Origin: Variovorax boronicumulans
GTDB taxonomy: Bacteria; Pseudomonadota; Gammaproteobacteria; Burkholderiales; Burkholderiaceae_C
DNA length: 64,000 nt
Assembly: GCF_029892485.1 (NCBI RefSeq)
Contig: NZ_JARXVG010000010.1
Span: 215,932 to 279,931 of the forward strand
Direction of reading: 5' to 3'
The notes under the pieces were generated by a model. It was not told the origin of the DNA. It saw nothing but the letters and a program-made list of their open reading frames with translations, and did no database searches. Shown piece after piece: positions 59,935 to 64,000 of this stretch (the first letter of the stretch is position 1; every line of letters starts with the position of its first letter). Position numbers and translations under genes: made by a program.

Positions 59935-61191
59935 TCAGACGGCCTTGGCTTCGCGAAGGTTGTCGATCTGGGCCTTCGAATAGCCCAGCTCGGCCAGCAC
60001 TTCCTCGGTGTGCTCGCCCAGGAGCGGCGAGCCGGTGATTTCGGGCTTGAGGTCCGAGAACTTGATCGGGCTGCCCACGGTGAAGTAGCTGCCGCGCTCC
60101 TTGTGCTGCACTTCGACGATCGAGCCGCTGGCGCGCAGCGATTCGTCGTTCAGCAGTTCCTTCATCGTCAGCACCGGCGCGCACGGAATGTCGAACTTGC
60201 GCAGGATGTCGACCGCCTCGAACTTGGTCTTGTTGGCCAGCCAGCCTTCGATGGTCGCGAAGATGTCGGTGATGTGCGGCTGGCGCGCCTTGGCGGTCAC
60301 GTAGTCGGGGTCGGTCTTCCACTCCGGCTTGCCGATGGCATCGCAGATCGGCGCCCAGGCGTGGCCCTGCACGGTGAAGTAGATGTAGGCGTTCGGGTCT
60401 GTCTCCCAGCCCTTGCACTTGAGCACCCAGCCCGGCTGGCCGCCGCCGCCGGCATTGCCGCCGCGCGGCACGACGTCGCTGAACGTGCCGTGCGGGTACT
60501 GCGGGTATTCCTCGAGGTAGCCGAGGCGATCGAGGCGCTGCTGGTCGCGCATCTTCACGCGGCAGAGGTTGAGCACCGCGTCCTGCATCGAGCAGGCCAC
60601 GCGCTGGCCCTTGCCGGTCTGCTCGCGGCCGATGATGGCCGTGAGGATGCCGATGGCCAGGTGCATGCCGGTGTTGCTGTCGCCCAGCGCCGCAGCGCTC
60701 ACGGTCGGCGGGCCGTCCCAGAAGCCGGTGGTCGATGCGGCGCCGCCGGCGCACTGCGCGACGTTCTCATACACCTTCAGGTCTTCGTAGTGGTGGCCGT
60801 CGCTGAAGCCCTTGACCGAGGCGACGATCATCTTGGGGTTCAGCTCCTGAATGCGCTCCCAGGTGAAGCCCATGCGGTCGAGCGCGCCGGGGCCGAAGTT
60901 CTCCACCAGCACGTCCGACTCCTTGATGAGCTTTTCCAGCACCAGCTTGCCTTCGGGCTGCTTGGTGTCCAGCGTGAGCGAGCGCTTGTTGCTGTTGAGC
61001 ATGGTGAAGTAGAGCGCATCCACATCGGGAATGTCGCGCAGCTGCGAGCGCGTGACGTCGCCGGAGCCCGGGCGCTCGACCTTGATGACGTCGGCACCGA
61101 ACCAGGCCAGCATTTGCGTGCAGGCCGGGCCCGCTTGCACGTGCGTGAAGTCGATGATCTTGATGCCGTTGAGGGGTTTGTTGTCGCTCAT
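59935..61191 (-). CDS. frc: Formyl-CoA:oxalate CoA-transferase
   Basis: This 418-residue family III CoA-transferase moves CoA from formyl-CoA to oxalate. The catalytic Asp is Asp171 in LGDSNTGMH, next to TGFWDGPPTVSAAA, very like the Oxalobacter enzyme (Asp169), and the flexible glycine loop is GGGGQPG. It starts 30 bp after the oxc stop and is the direct partner of oxalyl-CoA decarboxylase. Confidence 0.96.
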   Translation of the reverse strand: MSDNKPLNGIKIIDFTHVQAGPACTQMLAWFGADVIKVERPGSGDVTRSQLRDIPDVDALYFTMLNSNKRSLTLDTKQPEGKLVLEKLIKESDVLVENFGPGALDRMGFTWERIQELNPKMIVASVKGFSDGHHYEDLKVYENVAQCAGGAASTTGFWDGPPTVSAAALGDSNTGMHLAIGILTAIIGREQTGKGQRVACSMQDAVLNLCRVKMRDQQRLDRLGYLEEYPQYPHGTFSDVVPRGGNAGGGGQPGWVLKCKGWETDPNAYIYFTVQGHAWAPICDAIGKPEWKTDPDYVTAKARQPHITDIFATIEGWLANKTKFEAVDILRKFDIPCAPVLTMKELLNDESLRASGSIVEVQHKERGSYFTVGSPIKFSDLKPEITGSPLLGEHTEEVLAELGYSKAQIDNLREAKAV

Positions 61192-61221
61192 GTGATATCT
61201 CCTGGATGCTGAAAATTGGAA

Positions 61222-63042
61222 TTACTTCTTCTTCGCCGTGCTGGGGTTCAGGCTCGTGATGCGCCCGCTCTCCGTGCCCGCGGTCTCGTCGATGACGGCG
61301 TTGATGAGCGTGGGGCGGCGCGAGGCGACGGCCTCGGCAAGGGCCTTCTGCAGCTCGTCGGCGGTGGTGGCATTGACGCCCACGCCGCCGAAGGCTTCCA
61401 TCAGCTTGTCGTAGCGCGCGTTCTTCACGAACACGGTGGGTGCCACGTCGGCGGTGCCGCTCGCATTCACGTCGGTGCCGCGGTACACGCCGTTGTTGTT
61501 GAACACGACGATGCAGATCGGCAGGTTGTAGCGGCAGATGGTTTCCACCTCCATGCCGCTGAAGCCGAAGGCACTGTCGCCCTCGATGGCGATCACCGGC
61601 TTGTCGGTGACCACGGCGGCGGCCACGGCAAAGCCCATGCCGATGCCCATGATTCCCCAGGTGCCCACGTCGAGGCGCTTGCGCGGCTCGTACATGTCCA
61701 CGATGCTGCGCGCGAAGTCCAGCGTGTTGGCGCCTTCGTTCACCACGATGGCGTCGGGCCGTGCCTTCACCTGGTCGCGGATCACGCTGAGCGCGCTGTG
61801 GAAGTTCATCGGCGACGGACGCGCGGCGAGCGTGGCGGCCATCTTCGAGAGGTTCTTGTCCTTGCGCTCGGCGATGGCGCCGGTCCATTCGGTCGGCGGC
61901 TTGGCCCACTTGGCATCGATGCCGCCCAGCAGCGCGGCCACGCAGGAGCCGATGTCGCCGATCACCGGCGCGGCGATGGCCACGTTGCTGTCGATCTCGG
62001 TCGGTGCGATGTCGATCTGGATGAACTGCTTGGCGCCCTTCTCCTGGCCCCAGGTCTTTCCCTTGCCATGCGAGAGCAGCCAGTTCAGGCGCGCGCCGAT
62101 GAGCAGCACCACGTCGGCTTCCTGCAGCACATAGGAGCGAGCCGCGGCGGCCGATTGCACATGCGTGTCGGGCAGGAGGCCCTTGGCCATCGACATCGGG
62201 AGGTAGGGAATACCCGTTTTCTCGACCAGCGCGCGGATGTCGGCATCGGCCTGCGCGTAGGCGGCACCCTTGCCCAGCAGGATGAGCGGCTTCTTCGCAC
62301 TCTTGAGCAGGTCGAGTGCGCGGTTGACGGCATCGGGCGCGGGGATCTGGCGCGGCGCCGGATCGACCACCTTGATGAGCGATGCCTTGCCCTTGGCCGC
62401 GTCCATGGTCTGCGCGAAGAGCTTGGCCGGCAGGTCCAGGTACACGCCGCCGGGGCGGCCCGAGAGTGCCGAGCGGATGGCGCGGGCGATGCCCACGCCG
62501 ATGTCTTCGGCATGCAACACGCGGAAGGCGGCCTTGCAGAGAGGCTTGGCGATGGCCAGCTGGTCCATCTCTTCGTAGTCGCCCTGCTGCAGGTCGACGA
62601 TTTCGCGTTCGCTCGATCCGCTGATGAGGATCATCGGGAAGCAATTGGTGGTGGCGTTGGCCAGCGCCGTGAGGCCGTTCAGGAAGCCGGGGGCCGATAC
62701 CGTGAGGCAGATGCCGGGCTTCTGCGTGAGGAAGCCGGCGGCGGCCGCGGCGTTGCCCGCATGCTGCTCGTGGCGGAACGAGATGACCCGGAGGCCTTCG
62801 GCCTGCGCCATGCGCGTCAGGTCGGTGATCGGGATGCCGGGGAGGCCGAAGATGGTGTCGATGTCGTTCAGCTTCAGCGCGTCGATGACGAGGTGGAAGC
62901 CGTCGATCGTTTCCGGCGCCGCCGCGTCGTCCGCGACTGGTTTGAGAACTCGCACAACCGCATCGCCATCGGCCCGGTTCGTGGGCTTGAGGGCGTCGTC
63001 CAGGGTGGTGGATGCCTCTTTGTCCGTTCTTACTGAAGACAT
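61222..63042 (-). CDS. oxc: Oxalyl-CoA decarboxylase (ThDP-dependent)
   Basis: This 606-residue ThDP enzyme converts oxalyl-CoA to formyl-CoA and CO2. The catalytic Glu is Glu92 in SFRHEQHAGN and the ThDP/Mg motif starts GDSAFGFSG at 488 and ends FNNN at 514-517. Compared with the Oxalobacter enzyme (568 residues, Glu56) it has about 36 extra N-terminal residues, polar and probably flexible. First gene of the oxc-frc-PAS-frc operon. A Crp/Fnr dyad lies 73 bp upstream, shared with the divergent regulator. Confidence 0.96.
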   Translation of the reverse strand: MSSVRTDKEASTTLDDALKPTNRADGDAVVRVLKPVADDAAAPETIDGFHLVIDALKLNDIDTIFGLPGIPITDLTRMAQAEGLRVISFRHEQHAGNAAAAAGFLTQKPGICLTVSAPGFLNGLTALANATTNCFPMILISGSSEREIVDLQQGDYEEMDQLAIAKPLCKAAFRVLHAEDIGVGIARAIRSALSGRPGGVYLDLPAKLFAQTMDAAKGKASLIKVVDPAPRQIPAPDAVNRALDLLKSAKKPLILLGKGAAYAQADADIRALVEKTGIPYLPMSMAKGLLPDTHVQSAAAARSYVLQEADVVLLIGARLNWLLSHGKGKTWGQEKGAKQFIQIDIAPTEIDSNVAIAAPVIGDIGSCVAALLGGIDAKWAKPPTEWTGAIAERKDKNLSKMAATLAARPSPMNFHSALSVIRDQVKARPDAIVVNEGANTLDFARSIVDMYEPRKRLDVGTWGIMGIGMGFAVAAAVVTDKPVIAIEGDSAFGFSGMEVETICRYNLPICIVVFNNNGVYRGTDVNASGTADVAPTVFVKNARYDKLMEAFGGVGVNATTADELQKALAEAVASRRPTLINAVIDETAGTESGRITSLNPSTAKKK

Positions 63043-63114
63043 GTCTCTCCTTCTGCTTTGGTGAATGGCCGAGGCCCGAGCCGGGACTATGATTCGGGGG
63101 CATGCTTTCGAACG

Positions 63115-63128
63115 TTGACCTCGGTCAA
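63115..63128. promoter_or_regulatory. Crp/Fnr-type dyad between oxc and the regulator gene
   Basis: TTGAC-CTCG-GTCAA is a perfect dyad in the divergent promoter region, 73 bp upstream of the oxc start and 70 bp upstream of the regulator start at 63198. It fits control of both genes by the regulator itself. Confidence 0.72.
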
Positions 63129-63197
63129 CTTTCCGGAAAACGGCACCGGCCAGATGAACCAGAAGTTGTTGTTGCGAATTCGAGCAAGACGGGACCC

Positions 63198-63806
63198 ATG
63201 ACGTTGTTGGAAAACCACCCGGAAAAAAACATCATTCGCGCGCAGCTGCGGCAGAACGTCCTGCTCAAGGACCTGGGCGAGAGTGACCGCACCGAACTGG
63301 AAGCCCACCTCGTGATCGTGGACGGCAACAAGGGCGACTTCCTGCTGCACCAGGGCGTGCGCGAGATGGAGCAGTACTTCATCCTCGACGGCATCCTCAA
63401 GCGGGTCGTGAGCAACCCGGAGGGCAAGGAAATGATCCTGCGCTTCGCCGACGAGCACGACATGGAAACCAGCTATGCGGCACTGCGGCTGGGCACGCCG
63501 ACGCCCTACGGCATCGTGTGCGTCACCAAGGCCCGCGTGGCGAGCCTGCCGCTGAAGGAATGGATCACCTTTCTCGACCGGCACCCCGAGACCAAGGAGC
63601 TGTTCGAGTACCTGGTGATGAAGGGGATGAGCGAGATCATGGCGCACACGATCACGCTGCATCTGCTGGATGCGCCGGGGCGGGTGCACCGGTTCATGCG
63701 CAAGCACCCGGAGCTGGAAGACCGGATTCCGAGCAAGGAACTGGCTTCGTATCTGAATCTCTCGGCGGAAACCCTTAGTCGGCTTAGGAAGCGCGGAAAA
63801 ATCTAG
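63198..63806 (+). CDS. Crp/Fnr-family transcriptional regulator
   Basis: This 202-residue regulator has an N-terminal cyclic-nucleotide-binding-type beta barrel (about 15-115), a dimer helix and a C-terminal HTH. The recognition helix SAETLSRLRKR carries the E-x-x-S-R pattern of FNR, which fits the TTGAC dyads. Only one cysteine is present, so there is no FNR-type Fe-S cluster, and the CRP cAMP-contact block is not recognisable. The ATG at 63198 is chosen because an earlier in-frame ATG (63102) would place the dyad inside the gene. It probably controls oxc, fds and antiporter transcription. The effector is unknown. Confidence 0.9.
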   Translation: MTLLENHPEKNIIRAQLRQNVLLKDLGESDRTELEAHLVIVDGNKGDFLLHQGVREMEQYFILDGILKRVVSNPEGKEMILRFADEHDMETSYAALRLGTPTPYGIVCVTKARVASLPLKEWITFLDRHPETKELFEYLVMKGMSEIMAHTITLHLLDAPGRVHRFMRKHPELEDRIPSKELASYLNLSAETLSRLRKRGKI

Positions 63807-63826
63807 GCGCGGCTTTGGGACTTTCT

Positions 63827-63847
63827 CCCTCCCCCGCTGGGGGAGGG
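63827..63847. repeat. CCCTCCCCC-GCT-GGGGGAGGG hairpin after the regulator
   Basis: This perfect nine-base stem lies 20 bp after the regulator stop, followed by a G-rich tail. This hairpin type is a common intergenic repeat in GC-rich genomes. There is no U-tract, so termination is possible but not shown. Confidence 0.5.
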
Positions 63848-63905
63848 TTGGGGTGGGGGCAAGCGGCGCCTCAACTTGAAGCCGCGCTTGAATGAAGGCC
63901 GTCGT

Positions 63906-64000
<95 letters not shown>

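Overview
This is GC-rich (about two thirds GC) DNA from a betaproteobacterium. The gene set points to Burkholderiales/Comamonadaceae, most likely a Variovorax-type organism: protocatechuate 3,4-dioxygenase beside a PcaQ-like regulator, NAD-dependent molybdenum formate dehydrogenase (FdsGBACD), oxalyl-CoA decarboxylase with formyl-CoA transferases, TamAB, and a complete Tad pilus locus. The taxonomic call is inference from gene content. The window ends in a run of about 95 G that looks like a contig-end artefact.

Layout. (1) 1-823: 3' part of an L,D-transpeptidase gene. (2) 1260-15213, plus strand: Tad/Flp pilus locus (two Flp pilins, prepilin peptidase, RcpC, RcpA secretin, TadZ, TadA, TadB, TadC, TadD, a DUF3613 protein, TadE, a second TadE/F pseudopilin, TadG) followed by a sigma-54 activator. 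(3) 28132-15295, minus strand: a type I secretion and surface locus with a 1318-residue low-complexity adhesin-like protein, an OmpA-type lipoprotein, a 1027-residue fusion ending in a degenerate MurF-like ligase, a 92-residue membrane protein, and the ABC/HlyD/TolC exporter. (4) 28447-31420: DUF1841 protein, PcaQ-like LysR and divergent pcaHG, closed by a clear terminator. (5) 31495-41777: cytochrome c4, MoxR ATPase, small membrane protein, GNAT, CoxE-like VWA protein, tamA, tamB and a small membrane protein. (6) 41801-50780: the fds operon, an oxalate/formate antiporter and a 58-residue orphan. (7) 57875-50835, minus strand: a seven-gene operon with an unknown 110-residue protein, a SucC/SucD pair, an FAH-family protein, a PanE-like reductase, pyruvate kinase and a CbbR-like LysR regulator. 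(8) 63042-58205, minus strand: oxc, frc, a PAS protein and a second frc, divergent from a Crp/Fnr-family regulator.

How the parts work together. Oxalate would enter by the OxlT-type antiporter, be activated by Frc, decarboxylated by Oxc and leave as formate, which Fds oxidises to CO2 with NADH formation. Four perfect TTGAC-N4-GTCAA dyads lie 70-135 bp upstream of the start codons of oxc and the Crp/Fnr gene (shared site), the antiporter, fds and the 58-residue ORF, and at no other position that I noticed. I infer a local Crp/Fnr-type oxalate/formate regulon.

A second structural theme is a family of about 255-bp repeats in three copies (inside the fds operon, upstream of the antiporter, and between sucC and sucD). 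Each copy is a pair of large hairpins with conserved internal loops and stems that differ between copies while staying self-complementary. A third theme is a cluster of GTAAC/GTTAC motifs upstream of the Tad operon, the adhesin and the ABC exporter, which may tie the two surface-attachment systems together.
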